Source: Gemmatimonadales bacterium (lineage in GTDB: Bacteria > Gemmatimonadota > Gemmatimonadetes > Gemmatimonadales > GWC2-71-9). From it: DNA of 5,798 bases. The notes beneath the pieces were generated by a model. It had not been told where the DNA came from. It saw nothing but the letters and a program-made list of their open reading frames with translations, and made no database searches. Both the position numbers and the translations under genes were made by a program. Location: positions 1 to 5,798 of the forward strand of contig JAICEH010000139.1 of NCBI GenBank assembly GCA_025924275.1, written 5' to 3'. Below are positions 1-5,032 of the stretch, in pieces (within the stretch, counting starts at the first letter, position 1; every line of letters starts with the position of its first letter).

Positions 1-441
1 CACACCGGCGGGCTGCGCGCCTACATGGAGGCAGGCGTCACGGTGGTGACGACGCCCGGGACCGTGGCGCACTTCCGCCGGGTGGCGGCCCGGCGCGGCA
101 CGCTCGACGGGATCGACCACCCGGTGGAGCCCGCCTTCGAGGTGGTGCGCGGGCGCCTCACGCTGGGCTCGGGTCCCGCGGCGCTCGAGGTGCACGACAT
201 CGGGCCCAACCCGCACACCGAGGAGATGCTGGTGGCCTACGTCCCCGCCGCCCGGCTGGTCTTCCAGGGCGACCTGCTGAACGCCGACTGGTCCGGCCGC
301 TCGCGGCCGGCCAACGCGACCACGGCCGCCTTCGCGGCCTGGCTCGAGCGAAGCGGCCTCGCGGTGGATCGCGTGGCGGGGGTGCACGGCCCGGTGCGCT
401 CCCGCGCGCAGCTCGCGGAGGCGGTGGCGCTGGCGCGCTAG
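1..441 (+). CDS. MBL-fold metallo-hydrolase, C-terminal part (5' end outside window)
   Basis: This is the last 146 residues of a metallo-beta-lactamase fold hydrolase. The reading frame is open from base 1, so the start and the first metal motif lie upstream. The first visible residues, HTGGLRAY, fit the end of the HxHxDH zinc motif followed by TGG. Further probable metal ligands are H72 (NPHTEE), D91 (FQGDLL) and H129 (GVHG), at the spacing expected for the fold, so the visible half looks intact and catalytically competent. There is no visible second domain after the fold. Family members hydrolyse thioesters, lactones, phosphoesters or lactams using a binuclear metal centre; the substrate cannot be read from this fragment. 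Location cannot be judged without the N-terminus. The TAG stop at 439-441 overlaps the stop of the convergent methyltransferase gene, leaving no room for a terminator between them. The fold assignment is firm; the substrate is unknown. Confidence 0.85.
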   Translation, partial: HTGGLRAYMEAGVTVVTTPGTVAHFRRVAARRGTLDGIDHPVEPAFEVVRGRLTLGSGPAALEVHDIGPNPHTEEMLVAYVPAARLVFQGDLLNADWSGRSRPANATTAAFAAWLERSGLAVDRVAGVHGPVRSRAQLAEAVALAR

Positions 442-1679
442 CCCGGCACGCGGGCGCGGAGCGCCCGGACGTCCACGCCGCCGCTCGTGGCGTGGAAGAG
501 CGGTTCCCAGTCGAGGCCGGTGGCGGCCTCGAGCCGGCGGTCGGCGGAGAGGAGGACCACGGTCCAGCCAGGCGCGCGCTCCGTGAGGACCCGGCCGAGG
601 CTCGCGTAGAGGTCGCGGAGCGCGGCACGTGCCCCCACCCGCACGCCCCACGGTGGGTTCGTCACCACCCAACCGGGGCCGCCGGCCGGCGGGACGAACG
701 CCGACAGCGCCTGTTGCCCGAATGCTGCGTCGGCTGCCACGCCGGCGCGCTCGGCGTTGGCGCGGGCGGCCTCGACCGCCCCGGCGTCGCGGTCGAATCC
801 CGCGACCGGCGCCGGAGCCCGGGTCAGCACCCTCGCCTCCGCGTCGTGCTTGATGCGCGACCAGGTGGCCCCCTCGAACGAGGGCCAGCGCTCGAAGGCG
901 AACGGGCGCCGGCGGCCGGGCGCCAACCGGCGGGCGAGGAGTGCCGCCTCGATCGGGATCGTCCCCGCCCCGCAGAACGGGTCCACCAGCGGCGCCGAGC
1001 CGTCCCAGCCCGCGGCGAGGAGCATCGCCGCGGCGAGCGACTCCCGCATCGGGGCCTTCGCGGTGGCGAGCCGGTATCCCCGGCGATGCAGCAGCTCACC
1101 GGAGGCGTCGGCCGAGAGGATCAGCTCGTCGCGCCAGAGCCGGGCGACGAACAACTGCGGAGCGGGGAGCGGGGAGGTGGGAGCGGGGGATTCCTCGTCG
1201 TCCCGTTCCCCGTTCCCTGTTCCCCGTTCCCCGACGACCACCCCGGCCACCGCGGCCACCACGGCCCGCCCCAGCCGCTCCGCCACGGCGTCCTGGTGGT
1301 AGAGCTTCGACTTCTTCGAGGTCACCCGGAAGGCGACGGCGCCCCCGGGCGGGACGAAGCGATCCCACGGCACCGCGGCCGCGTGGCGCTCCAGCTCGAA
1401 GAAGGAGTGGGCGTGGAAGGCCGCCACCCGCACCAGCACCCGGCTGGCCGACCGGAGCTCGAGGTTGGCGCGGTAGAGGCCGGAGTGGTGGGCCGCGAAG
1501 GCGATGCCGCCGGGGCTCGCTTCGCCCGGGGTGAGCCGGAGGCCGGTGAGTTCGGCGGCGAGCACCGATTCGAGCCCGGGAGTCGTGACGGCGTAGCACT
1601 GGAGGGGGGCGGGCACCGGACGAAGGTCGAGGGTCCGGCGTCGAGGGTCAAGCGACTCGCGACTCCTGACTCGCCACAC
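438..1679 (-). CDS. THUMP domain-containing class I SAM-dependent RNA methyltransferase (RlmL/YpsC type)
   Basis: This is a probable N2-guanine methyltransferase acting on 23S rRNA (RlmL-like), using S-adenosylmethionine in the cytoplasm. From the GTG at 1679 it has 413 residues. An N-terminal ferredoxin-like/THUMP region spans about 28-190 (CYAVTTPGLE at 28-37). It is followed by the family signature LHRRGYR (197-203), then APMRESLAAAML (210-221), the SAM-binding motif I VDPFCGAGT (232-240) and catalytic motif IV NPPWG (341-345), where NPPYG is more usual. There is no C-terminal RlmK domain, as in the stand-alone YpsC form. Two parts look repeat-derived: residues 1-18, encoded by a heptamer array, and about 150-174, a low-complexity insert in the THUMP region. 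The start is uncertain: the GTG at 1679 has GAGGG directly abutting it, too close for normal initiation, and a GTG at 1616 (Val22) would begin just before the conserved domain. A tRNA-modifying Trm14/TrmN-like role is the main alternative. Confidence 0.9.
   Translation of the reverse strand: MWRVRSRESLDPRRRTLDLRPVPAPLQCYAVTTPGLESVLAAELTGLRLTPGEASPGGIAFAAHHSGLYRANLELRSASRVLVRVAAFHAHSFFELERHAAAVPWDRFVPPGGAVAFRVTSKKSKLYHQDAVAERLGRAVVAAVAGVVVGERGTGNGERDDEESPAPTSPLPAPQLFVARLWRDELILSADASGELLHRRGYRLATAKAPMRESLAAAMLLAAGWDGSAPLVDPFCGAGTIPIEAALLARRLAPGRRRPFAFERWPSFEGATWSRIKHDAEARVLTRAPAPVAGFDRDAGAVEAARANAERAGVAADAAFGQQALSAFVPPAGGPGWVVTNPPWGVRVGARAALRDLYASLGRVLTERAPGWTVVLLSADRRLEAATGLDWEPLFHATSGGVDVRALRARVPG
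1159..1232. repeat. Heptamer inverted repeat (GGGGAGC/CCCCGTT) inside the methyltransferase gene
   Basis: A G-rich arm (1159-1189, units like GGGGAGC) and a C-rich arm (1202-1232, units CCCCGTT) are separated by about 12 bases. The pairing is imperfect because one G-arm unit has 8 bases and one C-arm unit is CCCTGTT. The element lies wholly within the methyltransferase reading frame and keeps it open, encoding about residues 150-174 (GERGTGNGERD on one side, a Pro/Ser-rich stretch on the other). It belongs to the same family as the repeats at 1704-1738, 2603-2699 and 3536-3621. Confidence 0.85.
1626..1674. repeat. Second 7-bp array (GTCGAGG / GACTCGC units)
   Basis: Seven consecutive 7-base units, each beginning with G, run in perfect phase. 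GTCGAGG occurs at 1626 and 1640, with GTCCGGC at 1633 and GTCAAGC at 1647 between and after them. GACTCGC occurs at 1654 and 1668, separated by GACTCCT at 1661. The sequence is unrelated to the GGGGAAC family but has the same period. On the minus strand it encodes about residues 2-18 of the methyltransferase if that begins at 1679, which makes this start doubtful. Confidence 0.7.
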
Positions 1680-1693
1680 CCCTCGCCAGGCTG

Positions 1694-1699
1694 TAGCTT
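1694..1699 (+). promoter_or_regulatory. Possible -10 element (TAGCTT) for the secreted-protein gene
   Basis: TAGCTT, in the context CTGTAGCTTC, is one of the few A/T-containing spots in this spacer and keeps the T, A and final T of a sigma-70 -10 box. It lies about 50 bases before the GTG at 1748. I see no convincing -35 element at 16-18 bases upstream. The same hexamer occurs at 5689-5694 before the other secreted-protein gene. It is a weak call from sequence alone. Confidence 0.3.
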
Positions 1700-1703
1700 C
1701 TCC

Positions 1704-1738
1704 CCCCGTTCCCCGCTCTCCGTTCCCCGCTCCCCCCG
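1704..1738. repeat. C-rich heptamer array in the 5' leader of the secreted-protein gene
   Basis: Five 7-base units in phase: CCCCGTT (1704), CCCCGCT (1711), CTCCGTT (1718), CCCCGCT (1725) and CCCCCCG (1732). This matches the C-rich arms of the three paired elements, but no G-rich partner arm is present here. If the -10 box at 1694 is used, the array makes up most of the untranslated leader, ending at the ribosome binding site. Confidence 0.75.
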
Positions 1739-1747
1739 GAGGCCTCC
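1738..1747 (+). promoter_or_regulatory. Ribosome binding site inside a perfect 10-base palindrome
   Basis: GGAGG (1738-1742) lies five bases before the GTG at 1748 and decides that start. It forms the left half of the perfect palindrome GGAGGCCTCC. With no loop bases the palindrome cannot fold tightly on itself as a hairpin, but the CCTCC could compete for the Shine-Dalgarno sequence in other foldings. Confidence 0.6.
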
Positions 1748-2338
1748 GTGCGCGCCCGCCTCGCCCTGACCGCTCTCGCCTCCGCGCTCTCCGCGACTGC
1801 CGCGGCCGCCCAGACCGCGAGTCTCCCGACCGCCGAGCAGCAGGTCGCGGCCGCGGTGCAGCCCCTGCCCGAGTCGCTGCGGGCCGGCGCCACGGTGCTC
1901 GGCTACCGGACGGCGGGGCGGCTCGAGACGCTCCGGCAGGGGACCAACGGGATGATATGCCTCGCGGACGACCCCGCGGACGACCGCTTCCACGTGGCCT
2001 GCTACGCCGCGTCGATGGACCCGTTCATGGCGCGGGGGCGGGCGCTGCGCGCGGAAGGGGTGTCGGCGACGCAGATCGACAGCGTGCGCTTCCGCGAGGT
2101 GCGGGAGGGGAAGCTCCGGGTGCCGAACGTGGCCGCGCTCTGGTCCCTCTCCGGCCCGGCCACCAGCTGGGACCCCGCCACCGGTGTGGTGAGCGGGGCC
2201 CGGCCGCTCTACGTCATCTACATCCCGTTCGCCACCGAGGCGAGCACGGGCATCCCGGCCACGCCCTCGCAGGGCACGCCCTGGCTGATGCACCCGGGCA
2301 CGCCGAAGGCGCACGTGATGTTCGTGCCGCGGATGTAG
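1748..2338 (+). CDS. Secreted protein of unknown function
   Basis: A 196-residue protein that I do not recognise as a characterised family. It starts with GTG, placed by the GGAGG five bases upstream. The N-terminus is a classic Sec signal peptide: RAR at 2-4, a hydrophobic Ala/Leu core, and a probable signal peptidase I site near residues 20-22 (AAAAQ), so the mature protein is exported, probably to the periplasm. There is no lipobox. The mature part has two cysteines (C71 in GTNGMICLADD and C85 in FHVACYAAS) that could form a disulfide, a run of acidic residues between them, and a C-terminal half rich in Gly/Pro/Thr with YVIYIPFATEASTG (155-168) and PWLMHPGTPKAHVMF (178-192). H182 and H189 could bind metal, but this is only a possibility. 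Codon use matches its neighbours and the coding signal is strong. The next reading unit converges on it and ends one base after its stop. Confidence 0.85.
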   Translation: MRARLALTALASALSATAAAAQTASLPTAEQQVAAAVQPLPESLRAGATVLGYRTAGRLETLRQGTNGMICLADDPADDRFHVACYAASMDPFMARGRALRAEGVSATQIDSVRFREVREGKLRVPNVAALWSLSGPATSWDPATGVVSGARPLYVIYIPFATEASTGIPATPSQGTPWLMHPGTPKAHVMFVPRM

Positions 2339-2339
2339 C

Positions 2340-2604
2340 TCAGCAGAACGACGCCACGTCGCAGAAGACCTCGATGGAATAGCCCTGCCGGTCGCCATGT
2401 CCGAGCAGGATCGTCCGGCTGCCGGTCAGTGACGGCCTCCCGGATCCCGAGCGCCACTTCATTCCCCTTGAGCGCCACCACCCCGGTGTAGTAGGCGACG
2501 ACCTCGGTCGCCGGTCCGGGGTAGACCGCGACGCCGGCGCCGAAGACCCCCCAGATGCAGCCCGGAGCGCCGGGCCGTCCTGCCGCACGCTGGCACTCAC
2601 CAGC
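2340..2604 (-). pseudogene. Remnant of a frameshifted gene of unknown function
   Basis: No single open frame covers this stretch, but two minus-strand frames carry protein-like sequence in succession, both with the high-GC third positions of a real gene. The first, roughly 2585 to 2430, reads VYPGPATEVVAYYTG and VALKGNEVALGIREA. The second, one base out of phase, runs from about 2420 to the TGA at 2342-2340 and reads SRTILLGHGDRQGYSIEVFC and DVASFC. Skipping one base between about 2420 and 2435 joins them. A further shift may lie at the six-G run near 2550, since VSASVRQDGPALR before it is in the second frame. The 5' end runs into the heptamer repeat, and no good start is visible. The end is one base from the stop of the converging secreted-protein gene, as expected for a true gene end. 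It could be a decayed gene or an assembly indel error; I do not recognise the family. Confidence 0.4.
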
Positions 2605-2699
2605 GGGAGCGGGGAGCGGGGTGGCACACAACGGGGAACGGGGAACGGGGAACGGGGAACGGGGTGGCCCGCTCCCCGCTCCCCGTTCCCCGTTCCCCG
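2603..2699. repeat. Heptamer element (GGGGAAC) forming a long stem next to tRNA-Phe
   Basis: A G-rich part begins with GGGGAGC-type units (2603-2621). After a short break come five G4 tracts separated by AAC (2633-2664). The C-rich arm follows (2674-2699). Bases 2639-2664 pair with 2674-2699 as a 26-bp stem with one A/C mismatch and a nine-base loop. The five regularly spaced G4 tracts also match a G-quadruplex motif on the plus strand. The element ends five bases from the mature 3' end of tRNA-Phe. No T-run follows the stem on the minus strand, so it is not a standard intrinsic terminator. Confidence 0.9.
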
Positions 2700-2704
2700 C
2701 CCAG

Positions 2705-2777
2705 TGGCCAGGGGCGGAATCGAACCGCCGACACCGTGATTTTCAGTCACGTGCTCTACCAACTGAGCTACCTGGCC
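2705..2777 (-). tRNA. tRNA-Phe (anticodon GAA)
   Basis: A complete 73-base cloverleaf reads on the minus strand. The acceptor stem is GGCCAGG with CCTGGCC plus discriminator A. The D arm is GCTC-AGTTGGTA-GAGC. The anticodon stem CGTGA/TCACG holds the loop CTGAAAA, which puts GAA at positions 34-36. The variable loop is GTGTC, and the T arm is GGCGG-TTCGATT-CCGCC. All stems pair perfectly. The 3' CCA is not encoded (the bases after the discriminator are CTG), so it must be added by tRNA nucleotidyltransferase. The gene stands alone, divergent from upp, with a heptamer hairpin directly downstream. Confidence 0.97.
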
Positions 2778-2787
2778 GGGGGCGCAA

Positions 2788-2793
2788 AATGTA
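2788..2793 (-). promoter_or_regulatory. Possible -10 element (TACATT) for tRNA-Phe
   Basis: On the minus strand TACATT (four of six matches to TATAAT) ends 10 bases before the mature tRNA 5' end at 2777. Transcription would then begin about 3-4 bases upstream of the tRNA, a short leader for RNase P to remove. No recognisable -35 element is present at the expected distance. The spacer region instead holds a 6-bp hairpin, CCGGGG/CCCCGG (2795-2810). Confidence 0.45.
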
Positions 2794-2850
2794 GCCGGGG
2801 CGCACCCCGGATGGGAGGGGCGCTGCGCGTGCGGGCGGCGCGGCAATCCG

Positions 2851-2879
2851 TTGCGGGGGCTCCGGCCGGGATGTATGCT
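2851..2879 (+). promoter_or_regulatory. Promoter of upp (TTGCGG, 17-base spacer, TATGCT)
   Basis: TTGCGG (2851-2856) and TATGCT (2874-2879) are separated by exactly 17 bases, the sigma-70 optimum, in an otherwise very GC-rich spacer. The usual start point, about seven bases after the -10 box, falls at about 2886, only two bases before the upp ATG at 2888. The intervening bases are ACCCCCC with no Shine-Dalgarno sequence, so the mRNA is predicted to be leaderless or nearly so. Confidence 0.6.
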
Positions 2880-2887
2880 CACCCCCC

Positions 2888-3532
2888 ATGGCCCACCCCC
2901 GCTTCCCCAACCTCACCGTCCTCGACCACCCGCTCATCCAGCACAAGCTGTCGCTCCTCCGCGACCGCCGCACCACCACGCGCGACTTCACCGGCCTGGT
3001 CGGCGAGATCGCCATGCTGATGGCGTACGAGGTGACGAAGGACCTGCCGCTCGAGCCGGTGGTGGTGGAAACGCCGCTCGAGCGGATGACCGGGGCCCAG
3101 GTGGCGGGGAAGAAGCTGGTGCTGGTGCCGATCCTCCGCGCCGGGCTCGGGATGGTGGACGGCATCCGGCAGCTGGTGCCGTCGGCGCGCGTGGGCCACA
3201 TCGGGCTCTACCGGGACGAGGCCACGCTCCAGCCGGTGCACTACTATTTCAAGATCCCGAAGGACGGGGAGGGGCGGGACTTCCTGGTGCTCGACCCGAT
3301 GCTCGCCACCGGCGGCTCCGCGGCCGCGGCGTGCACCGCCCTCAAGGAGGCCGGCGCGCAGCGGGTGCGCCTCCTCTCCCTCGTGGCCGCACCCGCCGGC
3401 GTGCAGCACCTGCTCGACACCCATCCGGACGTCCCCGTCGTCGCCGCCGCGCTCGATCGCGAGCTGAACGCCCACGGGTACATCCTCCCGGGCCTGGGCG
3501 ACGCCGGGGACCGGCTGTTCGGGACGCGATGA
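2888..3532 (+). CDS. upp: Uracil phosphoribosyltransferase
   Basis: Converts uracil and PRPP to UMP and pyrophosphate, the uracil salvage step, in the cytoplasm. The 214-residue product is close to the usual 208-210 of bacterial UPRTs and looks complete. The phosphoribosyltransferase features are in order: the pyrophosphate-contacting loop PILRAGLGMVDG (81-92), the flap region IGLYRDEATLQPVHYYFKIP (105-124), the PRPP-binding loop VLDPMLATGGSA (134-145), and the uracil-binding C-terminus GYILPGLGDAGDRLFGT (197-213). The ATG at 2888 is chosen because the conserved N-terminus (FPNLTVLDHPLIQHKL) begins at once. No ribosome binding site precedes it, while a good promoter lies just upstream, consistent with leaderless translation. 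It is divergent from tRNA-Phe, and the next gene follows after a 97-base spacer largely made of repeat. Confidence 0.97.
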   Translation: MAHPRFPNLTVLDHPLIQHKLSLLRDRRTTTRDFTGLVGEIAMLMAYEVTKDLPLEPVVVETPLERMTGAQVAGKKLVLVPILRAGLGMVDGIRQLVPSARVGHIGLYRDEATLQPVHYYFKIPKDGEGRDFLVLDPMLATGGSAAAACTALKEAGAQRVRLLSLVAAPAGVQHLLDTHPDVPVVAAALDRELNAHGYILPGLGDAGDRLFGTR

Positions 3533-3535
3533 AGC

Positions 3536-3621
3536 GGGAGCGGGCAGCAGGGAGCGGGGAGCGGGCCGCCCCGCCTTCCCGCGGAGGTTCCCGTTCCCCG
3601 CTCCCCGATCCCCGCTCCCCC
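3536..3621. repeat. Heptamer inverted repeat filling the upp-ribonuclease spacer
   Basis: A G-rich arm (3536-3565, GGGAGC and GGGGAGC units) begins four bases after the upp stop. A C-rich arm (about 3588-3621, with CCCCGCT at 3596, CCCCGAT at 3603 and CCCCGCT at 3610) ends just before the next start codon. The arms can pair imperfectly around a loop of about 22 bases. There is no T-run, so a standard intrinsic terminator is not indicated; whether transcription passes into the next gene cannot be read from the sequence. Confidence 0.85.
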
Positions 3622-3629
3622 GGGAGACC

Positions 3630-5027
3630 ATGCCTCCGAATCTCCGACTGACCTTCTGGGGGGCCGCCGGCGGCGAGGTCACCGGCTCGATGCACCTGCT
3701 CGAGGCGTGCGGCGCCCGCATCCTGCTGGACGCCGGCCTCTTCCAGGGGCACCGGGCCGAGGCCCAGGGGCGGAACGCGACGCTGCCGTTCGACGCCCGG
3801 CGCGTCGACGCCGTGGTGGTCTCCCACGCCCACATCGACCACATCGGCCGGCTCCCGTTCCTCGTCGCCCAGGGCTTCCACGGCCCGATCCACGCCACGC
3901 CGGCCACCCGCGACCTCTTCGGCCCGATGCTGCTCGACGCGGCCGAGATCCAGGAGCGGGACCACGAGCACCTCGTGAAGCGGGGCCGCGCCGGGCCGGA
4001 GAGCCTGCCGCTCTACACCCGGCGCGACGCGATCGCGGTCCAGGACCTGGCGCACGGCGTGCCCTACGGCCGGCTCTTCCACCTCCGCAAGCACCTCACC
4101 GTCGAGTTCGTCGAGGCGGGGCACATCCTCGGCTCCGCCTCGGTGGACCTCCGGGTCAGCGAGGGCACGCCCCACCGGCTGGTCTTCTCCGGCGACATCG
4201 GCCGCTGGGGGCTGCCGATCATCCGCGACCCGGAGCCTCCCAGCGGGCCGGTCGACACCCTCATCATCGAGTCGACCTACGCGGACCGGGACCACGAGAC
4301 CCCGGACGACGCCCGCGCCCGGATGGCGGCGATCATCACCCGCGTGGTGGGGCGCGGGGGCAAGGTGCTGATCCCGGCCTTCGCCCTGGGGCGCGCCCAG
4401 GAGCTGATCTACGACCTGCACCTGCTGTGGCGCCAGAAGCGGATCCCCGAGGTGCTGATCTACGTGGACAGCCCGATGGCGGTGGACGTGACGGAGGTCT
4501 TCCGGCTCCACCCCCAGGTGCTCGACCGGACCGAGGCCCTGGCCCGCCGGACCGACACCCCGTTCGACTTTCCCCTGGTCCGCTACGTCCGGGACGCGGC
4601 GGAATCCCGGAAGTTGAACGCCCTCCGGAGTCCCGCCGTGATCATCGCCGCGAGCGGGATGATGGAGAGCGGCCGGATTCTCCATCACCTCCGGAACCAC
4701 GCCCCGGATCACCGGAACTGCATTCTGGTGGTCGGCTTCCAGGCCGAGCACACGCTGGGCCGCCGGGTGGTGGAGGGGGCGCGGACCCTCCGGATCTTCG
4801 GCGAGGAGGTCGAGCGCCGGGCCGAGGTGGAGGTGATCGACGGCTACTCCGCGCACGCCGACCGGGGCGAGCTGCGGCGCTGGGTGCGGGCGCTCGGCGG
4901 GCCGATCCGGCGGGCCTTCGTGGTGCACGGGGAGGACGCCGCGCGGCAGGCGATGGCCGACCTGCTCCGGGCGGAGGGCGTGCGGGAGGTCCACCTCCCG
5001 GCGCACGGGGAGAGCTTCGAGGCCTGA
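3630..5027 (+). CDS. MBL-fold/beta-CASP/RMMBL RNA-processing exonuclease-like protein
   Basis: A 465-residue member of the CPSF73-like branch of the beta-CASP family, metal-dependent nucleases that mostly process RNA; many are endo- and/or 5' exoribonucleases. Probably cytoplasmic, with no signal peptide. The metallo-beta-lactamase motifs are complete: D34 (LLDAGLFQG), motif 2 SHAHIDHIG (65-73), motif 3 H165 (EAGHILGSAS) and motif 4 D189 (FSGDIG). The beta-CASP insert follows: motif A near E214 (IIESTYADRDH), then IPAFALGRAQELIY (248-261), the conserved SGMMESGRILHHL (342-354) and H374 (QAEHTLGRR). The C-terminal RMMBL region has GYSAHADRGEL (405-415) and the last metal ligand H433 (VVHGE). 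All catalytic residues are present and the length is typical. The ATG at 3630 has only a weak, close GGGAG (3622-3626) upstream. The next gene follows after a few bases. Unlike RNase J, it lacks that family's extra C-terminal domain. The RNA target is unknown. Confidence 0.92.
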   Translation: MPPNLRLTFWGAAGGEVTGSMHLLEACGARILLDAGLFQGHRAEAQGRNATLPFDARRVDAVVVSHAHIDHIGRLPFLVAQGFHGPIHATPATRDLFGPMLLDAAEIQERDHEHLVKRGRAGPESLPLYTRRDAIAVQDLAHGVPYGRLFHLRKHLTVEFVEAGHILGSASVDLRVSEGTPHRLVFSGDIGRWGLPIIRDPEPPSGPVDTLIIESTYADRDHETPDDARARMAAIITRVVGRGGKVLIPAFALGRAQELIYDLHLLWRQKRIPEVLIYVDSPMAVDVTEVFRLHPQVLDRTEALARRTDTPFDFPLVRYVRDAAESRKLNALRSPAVIIAASGMMESGRILHHLRNHAPDHRNCILVVGFQAEHTLGRRVVEGARTLRIFGEEVERRAEVEVIDGYSAHADRGELRRWVRALGGPIRRAFVVHGEDAARQAMADLLRAEGVREVHLPAHGESFEA

Positions 5028-5032
5028 GCGTG

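Noticed and set aside
492..1769. Long plus-strand open frame opposite the methyltransferase
   Set aside because: Low-complexity translation with no domain motifs; the minus strand carries all conserved methyltransferase motifs.
2603..2699. CRISPR array
   Set aside because: The repeats are 7 bases long and tandem with no unique spacers, and there are no cas genes.
2639..2699. Standard Rho-independent terminator of tRNA-Phe
   Set aside because: The stem is strong, but no T-run follows on either strand; it is kept only as a repeat with possible structural effects.
2555..2794. Small plus-strand open frame across the repeat and tRNA
   Set aside because: It consists of translated heptamers (NGERGTGNGERG-like) and antisense tRNA, so it is not a real gene.
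2795..2810. CCGGGG/CCCCGG hairpin in the tRNA-upp spacer as an operator or terminator
   Set aside because: A 6-bp GC stem with a four-base loop is expected by chance in DNA this GC-rich, and no T-run or known operator pattern accompanies it.
3342..5006. Long minus-strand open frame opposite the ribonuclease gene
   Set aside because: The composition (Arg, Pro, His, Gln, Val-rich) is the antisense image of the plus-strand gene, with no recognisable motif.
3707..5032. Long plus-strand open frame running across the ribonuclease gene into the DUF218 gene
   Set aside because: Its translation over 3707-5029 is Arg/Pro/Gly-rich and out of phase with the clearly conserved beta-CASP protein; only the part from about 5030 is real. 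It is a shadow typical of very GC-rich DNA.
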